A stretch of DNA of 64,000 nucleotides, taken from contig NW_026570451.1 of NCBI RefSeq assembly GCF_019649055.1, forward strand, positions 1 through 64,000, written 5' to 3'. A program made the translations under genes and the position numbers. Positions 35,801-48,100 of this stretch are shown piece after piece. Under the pieces are notes generated by a model that did not search any database, had not been told where the DNA came from, and saw nothing but the letters and a program-made list of their open reading frames with translations. Within the stretch, counting starts at the first letter, position 1; the number at the start of each line of letters is the position of its first letter. This stretch comes from Paramacrobiotus metropolitanus (taxonomy: Eukaryota; Tardigrada; Eutardigrada; Parachela; Macrobiotidae).

Positions 35801-38800
35801 GATGAACCAGTTAAAAGGGAACCTGCATCCCGGCGACGTGATTCTGAGCAATCATCCGGTGGCTGGAGGATCCCATTTGCCGGATTTGACGGTAATCACG
35901 CCGGTCTTTGAAGACGTTAATCGGTCGGGTGCGGCGCCGATATTCTTCGTCGCCAATCGTGGTCATCATGCCGACATCGGTGGTTTAACGCCTGGTTAGT
36001 GTTATATCCAGTATAGCAGATTATTCGTTTTTGGTTAATATTTAACAGCGATTTCAAAATGTTATGGCCCAATGTATGGCTTTTTAAAATAAGATTCAAA
36101 ATAATTTAAAATAAGATTTTTTTAAGTACGTTAATTTAAAAAAAAACCCGTACGTACGTTAGCACGTAGGCCTGACTTCGTCAGTACCAGTATGGATTTT
36201 TTCACTGATTGATTTGCAAATTCTAATAACATGTTTTTTTTTTAAAAAAACGATGCAGTAATGAGTCTAATGACTGGACATATTTTAGCGGTATACATGT
36301 AGTATCGTATTAAGAAAAAGCTGAAGCATCTCGAATTTTTTGCACTAATGAATAGTATAAGGAATTCTTCAATTTCGAAGATTTGAATGAAGGGAGAAGT
36401 AGTTTTTAAAATAACAGCCACTAGACTACGAATGACATCGAATTCTGCTGTTCTTTCATAGGATCTATGCCGCCCACAAGTACCACACTGGAGCAGGAAG
36501 GAGCCGTTTTCAAATGTTTTAAACTGGTGGATAAAGGCACATTTCAAGAAAAAGCCGTGATCGAGGCCCTCGAGAAACCAAAGGAGTATCCGGGCTGCAG
36601 TGGAACACGCAATTTGAATGATAATTTATCTGACTTGCACGCGCAGATTGCCGCGAATCAAAAAGGCATTGAACTCGGTAAACAACTGCTGTAAAGAAAT
36701 ACAAGTGAAATCCTTTATCAGAAATGTCGTAACAAAGCGGTTCTGTATGCTTTATTAATTACTAGTATAATGGCATAAAATTTTAAATTTTGGTATTATA
36801 TAAATTAATATAACCATTATTTCTTATAGTTTAATGAATTGCTAAAAAATATACTAATAGCTTAATAAATTTGATACTTCTGGTTATAGTTTATACTATC
36901 GCAAAATAAATATAATTTTAAAAAATAATTTCTGATTTATTAGTTCAGCTTATTATCGTTAATATTGCTTTACTAATATTTATAATGGTTATTGATTCGG
37001 AAATGTTATTATAGTTTTGGGATTAATCAAAGAGTACACTTCCGGTGGTGCAAGCCTACATGCAGTATATTCAGAGTCAAGCCGAAAACGCGGTCCGCGA
37101 TCTGCTGCGGCAAGTGGCACAGCAGGCCGAGAAGGACACCGGCTCCACTCGTTTATACGCTGAAGACCGCATGGATGACGGCAGCGCCATCCGGCTGACT
37201 ATTAGCATTGATAAGGATTCCGGGCAGTCGGGTGGAATTTCGAGGGCACCTCGCCGCAGGTGTGGGGCAATCTGAACGCCCCGCGCCATCACCCTGTCGG
37301 CCATTATCTACACGCTGCGCTGTATGGTGGAATACGAGATCCCGCTGAATCAGGGATGTCTGCAGCCGGTGAAGATCGTTATTCCCAAGCATTCTCTGCT
37401 GGATCCCCATGAAAATGCGGCTGTTGTCGGTCAGTGTACTGCACGTAATGATTACCTAGCTCCTGTTGTGCGCAGTTTTACGCTTTTATGGACAGTTCTT
37501 AGGTTTTTTAAAGAAGTATTCTTAATAAAAATGAAAACTTTTGCTCGAGGTTAAGCGTAGAAGATTTTAGCGGTAGTATTCTTATTTTGTGTGGTCAGGT
37601 TTTATTTATACTCAGATTGTATAGGAACCGGCAGCACTCACAAAAATGCATTATCTGGATGCTTTTTGTCACGCATTGCAGTGCATTGCGGTTTATTAAT
37701 GCTAGGCACGCTTTATTAAAGTGCAAGGTTTCGTAGAACAACGACAGTAAGGCTTACGCTCATGAGTCCTGCGTGTGCTAGCTCTTGAAATGAACCGATT
37801 GACTGTAATACGATTGCCATTTTGCAGCAGGCTATAATGTGATATTTTTGTAGTAATAATACACAAACTTTTCGTTTTACTTGACTGCTGCTGTTACCTG
37901 GCTGCCATTTTTTGTACCGGCCCGATTAAACTAAATTTTTAATGAATTATTTTTATCTGCAGTTTCCTCTTTCTGGGAGGAAATTTTATGTTTACAGATT
38001 GTAACTGTTTTTGGTATGATTTTGTTCGTAATTTTCATCGAACATATCGGCCAGATCCGCCTCGACGCGACAAAAAGTGCAAGTAAATAAACAACACAGC
38101 GCCAACGACAAATCGTGTACTTTGCAGGCGGAAATGTGCTAACGTCGCAGCGTGTGGTGGACGTGATCCTGAAAGCCTTCCAGAGGTGCGCCGCCTCTCA
38201 AGGCTGTATGAACAACATCACCTTCGGCAACGAGAAATTCGGGTATTACGAGACGGTGGCCGGCGGAGCGGTGCGGGACCCACGTGGCACGGAGCCTCCG
38301 GCAAGCACACCACATGACCAACACCGCATCACGGATCCAGAGATCCTGGAGAAGCGCTACCCGATTCTGCTGCGCACCTTCTGCTTGAATAAGGAGACGG
38401 GTGGAAAAGGGCAGTTTAACGGCGGCGACGGAGTGGTACGGGAGCTGGTGTTCCGGGCGGATATGACCTTGTCCATCTTATCGGAGAGGAGAGTCTTCCA
38501 GCCTTACGGACTGAAAGGTTCGTTCGATGTTTTCGAATTTAAACATTTTACAAATAGCGCGCAAAATGTAAAAAGTGTAATAACATATTATTAGCTTTTG
38601 AAGCTTTTCTGTTGAGTAACTAGTGTGGCATATTTGAAATTATATAAATGAGACAGAAAGCAAAATGAAATAAATTAATTTATTTCATCATTAAATAAAT
38701 CAGGGAATGAAATAAATCAGTACGCCAATTTTCTTTGCTTATAAAATAATAGGAATTATGGTATAGCAGATTATTTACTGTGGCGTACTTACGAGTATTT

Positions 38801-39090
38801 AATATTATCAGAGGGAAAGGTAAACGAAGTACAATAATTTTGCGCTCTTTTGAAGCGTCCATTGCGTCTTTTTTGAAATGTCTCCAGGTGTATGCAGTGT
38901 TATGTTCGGGTCGGCATTAATTTTTCCCTAAATTGTAGGCGGCGAGCCAGGAGCTTCCGGTCAGAACATCCTGGAGCGCGTTGAAGGCTACACGGTGAAC
39001 ATTGGCGCGAAGAATTCCGTTCCGGTTCAGCCTGGCGACTGTTTCCGTTTGCTGACGCCCGGTGGCGGTGGGTACGGCTGCGAGAAATGA
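29854..39090 (+). CDS. OPLAH: 5-oxoprolinase (ATP-hydrolysing)
   Basis: Twelve exons: 29854-29917, 30092-30199, 30997-31689, 32276-32546, 32728-32936, 33340-33968, 34995-35408, 35784-35994, 36462-36690, 37015-37429, 38128-38517 and 38939-39090. They total about 3.79 kb, or about 1,265 residues, as expected for the family. The hydantoinase-A half carries [45 protein letters not shown] and [10 protein letters not shown]. The hydantoinase-B half carries [45 protein letters not shown] and [10 protein letters not shown], ending [11 protein letters not shown]. The enzyme opens 5-oxo-L-proline to glutamate using ATP, in the cytosol, in the gamma-glutamyl (glutathione) cycle. About ten short frame breaks occur in exons 2, 3, 5, 6, 10 and 11, mostly one missing base in G, A or C runs (for example TCCGGGACACC). 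AATAAA follows at 39271. Confidence 0.93.
31964..32032 (+). tRNA. tRNA-like sequence (pseudo-tRNA or SINE head)
   Basis: Inside OPLAH intron 3. An A-box-like TGGTGCAGTGGTA and a perfect B box GGTTCGATTCC are spaced as in a tRNA gene, and five T (32033-32037) follow directly as a pol III stop. A five-bp CTACG/CGTAG stem is present, but its loop is 12 nt instead of 7. The acceptor arm has two mismatches and the T arm pairs poorly. It is therefore more likely a degenerate tRNA or tRNA-derived SINE than a working tRNA. No anticodon is assigned. Confidence 0.4.
34248..34286. repeat. Hairpin, 13-bp perfect arms
   Basis: GAGAAAACTCATA, a 13-bp loop, then its reverse complement. Located in OPLAH intron 6. 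Confidence 0.85.
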
Positions 39091-39270
39091 TGCTGTTTAT
39101 GGAGTCTTTAGTGATGTCAAATTTTCCAATTTTCAAGTGCCGTTGACTTTGCTTAGATGTTTTGGGTGAGTTTGTACTGGTTCTGCTGATTTTCTCCTGT
39201 CAACTGATTCTTCGCCGGTGATTTGTGATGCTTTATACAAATTTTGTAATTACCTCCACTTATTTAATTA

Positions 39271-39276
39271 AATAAA
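39271..39276 (+). terminator. AATAAA polyadenylation signal of OPLAH
   Basis: Canonical hexamer 181 bp after the OPLAH stop codon. Confidence 0.6.
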
Positions 39277-39682
39277 ATTGTGATGATTGATGACGCATGG
39301 ATTTTTCTGATTGAATTTAGTAATTCTCCTACAGATGTTTATAATAAATCTTTGATATTTTCTACTTCATGTAAAATATTTTTTACATATGGATAGCGAA
39401 CTTATTCTGCGCTCTTGTGCGTAGTACGTATGAGTGTTCTTTTCTTTTTTGTAACTGTTTCTAAACAATTTTCACAATGAAAATTCACAATAACGAAAGC
39501 GTTCAAGTTTAGCCAAAGAAACAACTTACATGTGCTGAAAAAGTGTTTACTGTTTTATCCAATCTTTTACTAATTTTTGACTGGACGTACTAACGTGATC
39601 TGACCCTTTGTCCTAGTTGTACTACTGCCATTGGATATTTTTCTTAATCTGCGCTACTACAAACCCTACGGCTTTTAACAAA

Positions 39683-39965
39683 ATGCGTCACTGCATAGTT
39701 GTCCTGTGTATGCTCCTGATTATTGCCAGCACGGCGTACGGACTGAACACCAACGGGGACACCTGGTCCACGGATGTGAGCATAGTCGATCAAGTACTCT
39801 GGTTGTACGAGTTCTGTGGGTGGATTAGTGCCTTCGATTCGGCATAATTATATTGAGGAGAACGAGAGTAAATACGACAGCTACATGTTCCAGCAAAAAG
39901 CGTTACGAATGCAGATCTGGGCGCAACAGCTAGTTTCCTCTAATATGGATCTCTGTACCTGGTGA
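39683..39965 (+). CDS. Small secreted protein (hypothetical)
   Basis: The ATG gives MRHCIVVLCMLLIIASTAYG, a classic signal peptide with a likely cleavage site after TAYG, then LNTNGDTWSTDVSIVDQVLW and LYEFCGWISAFDS. The first frame stops at 39847. A neighbouring frame continues with HNYIEENESKYDSYMFQQKA and LRMQIWAQQLVSS, ending DLCTW at 39965, which suggests one base lost near 39840 in a single-exon gene of about 94 residues. AATAAA lies near 40077. No family is recognised. It follows OPLAH on the same strand by 0.6 kb. Confidence 0.5.
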
Positions 39966-41689
39966 TTTCTAGTATTGTATGTATTTGGCAATTTTTTATT
40001 AACATGGTAGATGTTTAGTGTTCAAATGTTTAGTGTTTAGTGTTTGAAATTTGTGTTTGCTTGGACCGTATTAATAATAAAGTCTGCAAATTTTGTCACG
40101 CACACGCATAAATATTGATATAACTACACACAATTATTGATATTGAAAATTATTGATTAAATTTCGAAGGGAAGGTCTGATAATACCAGTGAGCCTCCTT
40201 TATATAATAGCTATGGGTTAATTTTTTGGAAAAAGCAATTTCGACTAACCCTAATTCTCCGTGGGTAAATAACACTAACAACAGAAGTACTAAATCTATT
40301 CGGATTCGAGCGTTAGAACCATATTTCGACGTAAGTTTTTGCATATAAAATATGGATGTATTTAAACAGATATAGGTATAAGTATGAGCACTGAACAGTA
40401 GGGAAATCGAAACAACTGCAAAATGTACACGAGCTGAAATTTCTCCAAAGCAGCGGTCAGTTCACAGGATGACAAACCGAAAACGGGTCATCGGGGCCGG
40501 TAGGGCATATGCAGTGTCATTATTGGTGATATTGGTTTTCTGGTCTTGATCTGGGTATTGCTTAATTTGCAGATTGAAGCATCAAAATTAAGCACTTTAG
40601 TGCAGTTCTTTGTAATGTGAACGAGTACGAATACACGACGCAAGTACGTTGTACATACTGTACACAGCATTTCTAAAGTTATTGATACGTTATTAGTTAT
40701 TAGTTATTGATACGTTAGAGCTTTATTATGGCAAGCCCGAGTGGACTAAAGCAGAGAAAGCACTAAACTTTCTCCGAAGTTTAACGAAGTGTGATAAAGG
40801 TCTAGTCTTTGCCCAAAATCGTTAAAGTTTGTATGCTTTTCTTTAAAAACTGAAATTGCAGTGTAAACTGGGAATAAATTGCAGTGTAAACATCCGACCC
40901 TCCCGGCCTCCGACCCTCCCGGCCTCCGACCCTCCCGGCCTCCGACCCTCCCGGCCTCCGACCCTCCCGGCCTCCGACCCTCCCGGCCTCCGACCCTCCC
41001 GGCCTCCGACCCTCCCGGCCTCCGACCCTCCAAGTCCCCACCCTGTTAGCGTCCCGGCCTCTTAGCTTTAGGGTTATCCGGTATACCGGGCTCCTTCCTT
41101 ATAGTATCATCATCCTTATAGTATATGTGACAACCCCCCCCATAACTTTGCAAGCTTCACGATTTTTCACAACTGTACAGTAGTTAGTTGTGAGATCACT
41201 TGAAACTAAAGTTTCGACTGAAATTCATCGATGCAGTTTGAAAAGTTTTGAAGCTTAGTTTAATTAACACAGAGTGTACATAAAAGTTTCAACTGTGACC
41301 CGGGTCAGTTAAAACAAAAGACTAAACAATTTCCAGCAAAATTAGTTGGGAACGAAAGTTAAGTTTCAAAAAGAGATTAAAGAATCTTGCGCATTAATGA
41401 AACTCTTTAATGAAATGACAAAATCGTTCATCAAGATCTCAAACTAAAGGCTATTGAAGAGTTCTCGCAAATCCTTAAAAAAACAGTTTGCTTTTGACCA
41501 CTCGGGCTTGCCATACTTTTGATGAACTCCACAGACCATATATAGATATAATACTGTAAAACGCCAAACTCAGTTCATATTTTTGGCATTTTACAGCACA
41601 GATAATACTGTATAATCTGGATTATTCAACCCTTGTTTTCGTGCGTGACAATCACAAACAGAAATGGTCAGCTATCTACGAAAAATCGA
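39966..41689. other. Intergenic with GC-rich minisatellite
   Basis: AT-rich sequence apart from the minisatellite at 40894-41032. The long ORFs there simply read the repeat (PASDPP- or GGREG-type periodic peptides). No gene is supported. Confidence 0.6.
40894..41032 (+). repeat. 16-bp minisatellite, 8 units plus a partial
   Basis: Identical tandem units ccgaccctcccggcct. The lack of divergence between units points to recent expansion. Confidence 0.95.
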
Positions 41690-41883
41690 GGTATTCTCCC
41701 TAAAAAAGGTGCAGCGCTATTTAGTAAGTGGCTAAGTGCCAAACATCTTTTCATGCATTCAAAATGTGGAACAGAAAATACTACTCTATGTACGTATTTT
41801 ACTAACTCGTAAGCTACAGTAGTGTCGACCGAGCGGTCCAAACCACTTCAAACAAACGCTGAAAATGCAACACAATGACAGAA

Positions 41884-42035
41884 TTATTTGCCAGCGGCGG
41901 CCTGTCTGAACCGCTCAGCAACATCCTTCCAGTTGACAATCTTCCAGATCTCTTTGACATAGTCAGCGCGAACATTCTTGTACTGTAGATAATAGGCATG
42001 CTCCCATACATCGATGCCCAGCAAGGGAACCGAAC
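41884..42035 (-). pseudogene. SOD2: Orphan last exon of Mn superoxide dismutase, copy 2
   Basis: This 152-bp exon is the same length as the last exons of copies 1 and 3. It encodes [20 protein letters not shown] to QAAAGK and a stop, with an intact acceptor and the Asp and His metal ligands. Two residues differ from copy 1 (GSVP for GLVP, RFRQ for RFGQ). No other SOD exon lies upstream. Homology outside the exon covers about 41690-42290. The intron side resembles copy 3, while the 3' flank (cttcaaacaaacgctg.aaatgcaacac) resembles copy 1. It is a partial duplicate and cannot make an enzyme. Confidence 0.85.
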
Positions 42036-43217
42036 CTGTAAGATCCAGTGTGCAGAATTACTGTACCGCCACTCGCAAGTCAAACTCCATGCAGCTTATT
42101 AAGAGTAGCAAAAAAATATTCTGTTCTCATGCATTAAAATAGAAAGAAATTACATCACTGTGCAAATTTCCGCACGACAAAATGGAATACAAATTTTGAC
42201 AAGAATGGACGAAAAAGTTGTACAAACAAAACCACTAAACGATTAACGGGCAAATGCCAGACGTAAGCGAAAATTATTCGTAATTTATTTAATAATAATG
42301 ATGTTCTCATTAAATTATGTTCTCATTACATTTAAGCGTATTATTAAGCGTTAAGTCGCGGACAAATTATGTTCTCATTAAATTTAAGCGAAGTGACCCG
42401 GTACATGGTACCAAATTCGCCTTTAATCAGATGTCTGCGTAATTACGTATGCCACAAAAATAAAGGCCAACCTGATGAAGATATGCCAGTATTTTATTGA
42501 ATGATCAAGCATGTGATTTTAGTGGTTAATGACGACATCAAATCTAAGCTGATACCAGAGTAAACAAACAATTATATCGATTTCCGTAGCAAGTCAGCAA
42601 CTGCTCCAACAATTACAATTAAAATGCTGTAAAGTATACAACGATTAGTGCATAAAATGAAAAGATTTTCACAGAATACATTCGAGAGAGGCGTAAGCAG
42701 CTGCATATTAACCTTTCATCTCCACAGTAGAGATAAATACCGCCGCTTTTATTAAAAACTACTACGTATTAGTACTCCAGTAGAGTCATGAAAATACTAG
42801 CAGGGACAATTCTGGTGGCTGATGGTAACTGCATCATAAATTAGTTACTACAAATAATAATAATATGTGTTATCTGCAAATCTTTATCGTATTGTTCAAG
42901 TACAGGTGTTTTGCGAAAGCACTCTTCTCATAACCGGTGTGGTACAATATTAATGCACCAAGAATTTGACAAAACTGCACTGAATTTCAATAAAAACATA
43001 AAAGCGCTAACGCGATTGCCGTACGTATATCCTAACTGAGCACAGCCCCGTCGCCGGCTATATATCGCCGGCCGGCTATGTCGCCGGCTCTGAAAATTGA
43101 TCTTCTGCGGAAAGACAAAGGAACATTGGAATAAGCAAAACAATTATTTTCATATGGTATGGTCAATGGGCATGGTGGAAACAATTAAAAAGTAAATTCT
43201 ACACTGTGGTGTAACCC

Positions 43218-43337
43218 ATGGGCAATGCGCCGCATCATTACGGTTTAGCGATGCTGAACAGTTATCAACCTGTAGGAGGCCAGTTTAACTTTAATAACGA
43301 ACCAAATAATTTTGATGATTTTGCTTCGATGATGTGA
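43218..43337 (+). CDS. Short ORF, Asn/Phe/Asp-rich (hypothetical)
   Basis: ATG to TGA over 39 codons, with a biased, protein-like composition: MGNAPHHYGLAML, then GGQFNFNNEPNNFDDFASMM. The Asn-rich acidic C-terminus resembles the end of a transcription-factor activation region, but no domain is visible. It may be a terminal exon or chance. Confidence 0.25.
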   Translation: MGNAPHHYGLAMLNSYQPVGGQFNFNNEPNNFDDFASMM

Positions 43338-43707
43338 GCTCCCTTACGCATACGACAAGATGACACAAGAACAAGATTTAATAGTTCAAACTGCTTTTAC
43401 TCTTAACTCTGTAACTCTTAATTTTACTCCGTTTTCGCCCTTTACTCTGTAATTTTTTTAAATTGCCTTCAAGACAGCGTTGCTTCGAGTTCGTACAAAT
43501 GCATTCATGCATTCATTAGCTATACTCGTATATATGTAGGTATTAAGGTTTATAAGAACGCCTCACATACCGGAAGCCCATATGAAAACTGAATAATTGT
43601 GACTTTTTATGTACAGAAATTCAAAAATCTGTATTGGTTGTGGATTTTATATTTATTTTATAATAATTTTATTACAATTTTCATTTTTATAAGTTGTAAC
43701 TTAATAT

Positions 43708-43741
43708 CACATCAAAAATGCAGATCTGCATTTTTGATGTG
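43708..43741. repeat. Perfect 34-bp palindrome
   Basis: CACATCAAAAATGCAGA followed directly by its exact reverse complement, with no loop. Confidence 0.95.
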
Positions 43742-45172
43742 CTATTAAATTATGTTTTTTATGCTTCCAGAAGCACATGTACAAGCACAAACCCGTAAGG
43801 TTAGCTGTCGGTTGCTCATTGGTCATAAGCGTAGTATGTAATATTTAATATAATTATATACGCTTGCAGTTATTAATCAGGTGGCTAAAGTATTTTGTCT
43901 GTTGGTGCATGTGTTTTGTTGTTGTATTTTGTCTGGTACATATGTCAATATCTGTATTGACATTAATGACAGACATAAACAAAGAAGCGCTTAATTCATA
44001 CGCAGCGCCTGGCTACGTAGTAGTTGGAACCACTGGAACTTCCGGGATTACTTTAGCCGGCTGTTCGGGTTGCTGACGCAGTGACGCTGTTCCTCTCTCA
44101 TCTGTCGGTTGCAGTTTTGTATATTTTTTGTGATTACCGGTAAAGCTGTGGTATGGTGGCTATCCGAGTCCAGTCGTCGACACACCATGAACAAGAATGT
44201 TGCCATGAACAAGTCGGCGTTGCCGATGGTTGGTTAATTGTATATTTGGAAACATTGAGAGTGTGAATTTTTTATTATAAGCTACAGCTTGCATATACAA
44301 GTGAGTATAAATCAGCGAATAAAATATTGTACACATATGACATTGATTAATTTTGTGTGTAAAACTTTTGAGAATGCTGACAACAGTATTGTATAACCGA
44401 CTGCAGATGAGTGGTGGCACTATGCAGCCCAGAGATACCAATTGCAACACGGGCATATTTTGCTCTGACGACCATGAGAAGATATTACGTAACATTAAGT
44501 TATGTTAGCAAACAACTAAACCAACAAAAAGGTCACAATGGATTCCCTAGTGGGTTGGAAAAGTTCACTGGTAACGCTCACAATATAGCATCAGAGTGAT
44601 AACCCACAATAACGTGTCAGCACGATACAGACTACCGTGGCAATAGTGGCAGTACTGGGATGCGTGCATCAGCTATTCGAAATTCTGAAGGTAATAAGGG
44701 CATCCAACATCTTTGTAAGAAGCAGATTGTGGAACTGTACATTGAAGTATATAACAATTCCATCGACATACTGAAGGTTTAGCTTTTACCGACTGTGCTG
44801 AAGGCAAGCAGCTCGCATTAGGCCAAGCTTGCTACCGAGACGTTCTAGAACGCTCAAGAAGTAAGTAGACAGCGAACACAAAGAAATACTGTAGAAACCT
44901 GTCGAATTTCTGCTCCGATGCGGGTCATTTCGAAAACTCCTATTCATTAGACCCACTGACTCACATAATGTTATCTCAAACATAGTTATCATCATATTCA
45001 TCAGATGATTCAGATCCGCGTTCTCTACAAAATCTGACCAATATTGACATGGTCCTGAAACTTGTCAGACATAATTCGCCTTCGTTTACCATCAACGGAT
45101 GATCTTTCAGGACTGTTTGAACAAGAACAAATTGGTGAGTCGTTCGGCTGTAATTTGCTCTTTTCTCTCATA

Positions 45173-48100
45173 ATGTTATTTGTTTATGGAACGCCGTTAT
45201 TTTTTCGTCATTTTGGCTTGGAAGCTCGATGTTCCAATTACGGCAATACAGTATTGGTTAAAAGAGACAGCGGCGAATGGTGGCTGGGATACGTTCAAGA
45301 CATTAATGGAGATCTGTTCTTTATTAACTTCGATAGCAGCACAGCCGGCGCTTCATGGATCCATACTCGCCATATTTGGCCACACGATTATTTCGAAGGA
45401 GGCAGGTCGGTTTATGTGGGTCAGCGCGTGCAAGTGGCGGTGCGCAGCGAACCCACTGGGCCGCTAATATTTCGGCCAGGCAGAATTGCCTTTAAGCCCC
45501 TGCAAAAACACTCTATATGCTGGAATGTAAAGTGGCCGGATGATCCCTTAGCCGACGATAATTTCACCAACTGCAAATTTGTCCACGAGTCCCAAATTGT
45601 CGCTGAGTTGCCGCCAGCGGACGGGGTGTGTTTTTATCGAAATGCAACGTTTTGTTACAAGAAATACGTCATACCTTTCGAGCAAGCTTATTTGATAAAA
45701 AACCTGGACGAAATGTCGGCATGCCTTCGTAGTGCGCCCGTCCTTCGAATACGCTGTTGCGTTGGGCTGATTTCGGAATTAGATATTTTGTACAGTTCGG
45801 AGTGGATTTTGCCGCCTTTGTAATTACCGTGGGATGCAACGCAAAGGTGGCAAGGATATTATTTGCTCTTCTACTTCTAGTGAAGATACCCTAAAGGTCG
45901 CTTGTGAAAGCCTTCTAGCCACTCAACCTCCGGCAAGACCCGAAATGGCAACTTCGACCTACAGCTGCCACGGTAACATTACATACTACAGAATTTTGAA
46001 TATGGCATGTTCCATTAGTTTTTACCTTTTAGAAGATCTGCAGTCATTTGATGGCATTTTAAATTTGACTCAGTATCCCACTTTACGGTTGCGGTACAAA
46101 AAATTGATACTACTATGATTACTCATATAAATACCACGCAGTTCGCAGAAAACCGCAAACTAATATGCAGTTTCGAATCTTTTATTGACGCTCAAGAATA
46201 ATCCAACAAAAACTCCCAAAAAGACTAAGGCTATATGCCAAAGCTATATAAAAACATATAAAAACTAAAGCTAAGATTTCTGTATAAAACAGATACGATC
46301 GCGAGTATGTGTTGTGGATTGGCCAACTTTTAGATAATGGAAGAAAGGTACAGGCAAAATGCATGGTATTAACTAGGACCGTGCTCTAGGAGCACAAAAC
46401 GAATGAAGGAATATTTCTTGAAGGAATACCCATTTTTCTGTATTTCCGAGGACGGTCCTGTGTTAACACATACCCACCCATATATGTTTAATACGGGCAC
46501 ACCCCCACCCACTATCGACGGCATAAGCATAAGTTTAGTGCCGCATATAACTGGCAGATTTTGCACTTGTACGTACGCACTTGTATTTCGATTATGCTAA
46601 CACGTACAGGAAGCTACAATCAACTGAAAGTCATATTAAAATCTGTCCACTAGTAATCGGCCAGCGATAAATTCTGCTTAGATGCCCGTAATCATCATTG
46701 CATCATTATGCCGTGATATGGAAATAGTTTATCGCCAGCAACTCCAGTGATCTGTCCCTACAAAAGATGGCATTTTCCAGGTTTTAGCTTTTGTCCGGGC
46801 CGTCCCAGTATGCACACGGGTGCGTTTTGCCAAATAATTCTTAGAAATAATTTTGTTCGCAATGCTGCACCTCTACGGCTCTACCGGCACGATTCCGATA
46901 GGGCGAATTGCAAAACAAAAATCATTCGAGCCTGTTCTGGCCACGGCCTGTGGAATGGTAGTGCCAATTCCTGTGAAATGTTTTTGGACCGCGAGATGTC
47001 AGAACTATGAGAAGGCCATGCGTAGTATAGAATAAGCTACTATAGATTTTTACCACGCTAGTGATATCATGTTCAATAGTTCACAAGATTCACTAACCAG
47101 GAACGTTCACAGATTACAATACTGATGGCTTCGGAATTGCCGACCTTCCTCATCCCATTTTGGTTGCTGTTTTCCTTCATTTACATGCACGTGTCCAAGG
47201 AAGGATCCACAGGTTGGTCAACAACATTTATGCCTTTCAGGATCTGCTTTCTTGCAAGTACAGCAAAATCTCCTATATACAGTAAGAGGTTAAATGAACT
47301 TACCTCCATGGTACGCCGCCGTTTTATATGTATACGTATGTACATGTAGTGTACATATGTAGTACTATGTACCGTATAATTGGATGGTTAAGTTACAATT
47401 AACAATGTTAATTGATGTTAATGTCAGCTGGAAGATGTGTACTCTGGTTTTTCCCCTTTCGCCGTGTGTAGGCAATTACCTGTGTTGCATGGTGGCGCTC
47501 CGAGTCGAGGGTAGGTACAAAGTGGGCCAAGTTTTAAAACTTTTAAAAACAAAATTAATAATATATAGTTTTGACAGTGATTTTTCAAAACGCGGTTTTA
47601 AGGTTTTAGCAGTTTTTAAAAATAAATAATATATAGTTTTGACAGTGATTTGTCGAAAAGTGGTTTTAAGGTTTTAGCAGTTTTTAAAAATAAAATTAAT
47701 AATATATAGTTTCGACAGTGATTTTTCAAAACGCGGTTTTAGGGTTTTAGCAGTTTTTAAAAATAAAACTATTAATAAATAGTTTTGATAGTGATTTTTG
47801 AAAAAGCGGTTTTAAGGTTTTAGCAGTTTTTAAAAATAAAACTATTAATATATAGTTTTGACAGTGATTTGTCGAAAAGTGGTTTTAAGGTTCTAGCAGT
47901 TTTTAAAAATAAATAATATATAGTTTTGACAGTGATTTTTGAAAAAGCGGTTTCAAGGTTTTAACAATTTTTTATAATATATGGTTTTGAGAGTGTTTTT
48001 ATTGAAATGAGGTTTTAAGGTTTTAACAGTTTTTAATAACAAAATTAAGAATATAGAGTTTTGACAGTGATTTTTCAGAAATGGTTTTGAGGTTTTAACA

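Larger units (their letters stand above)
42291..45172. other. Intergenic, little coding signal
   Basis: A short repeat of attatgttctcattaaattt occurs up to three times at about 42270-42390, and a GC-rich cgccggc cluster lies at 43030-43095. A perfect 34-bp palindrome is at 43708-43741. The ORF 43864-44076 begins with hydrophobic sequence but is not recognised. One short, unusual ORF is listed separately. Confidence 0.5.

Noticed and set aside
40746-41065. Overlapping ORFs on both strands rich in Gly/Arg or Pro/Ser
   Set aside because: They only translate the 16-bp minisatellite and share no protein-like flanks.
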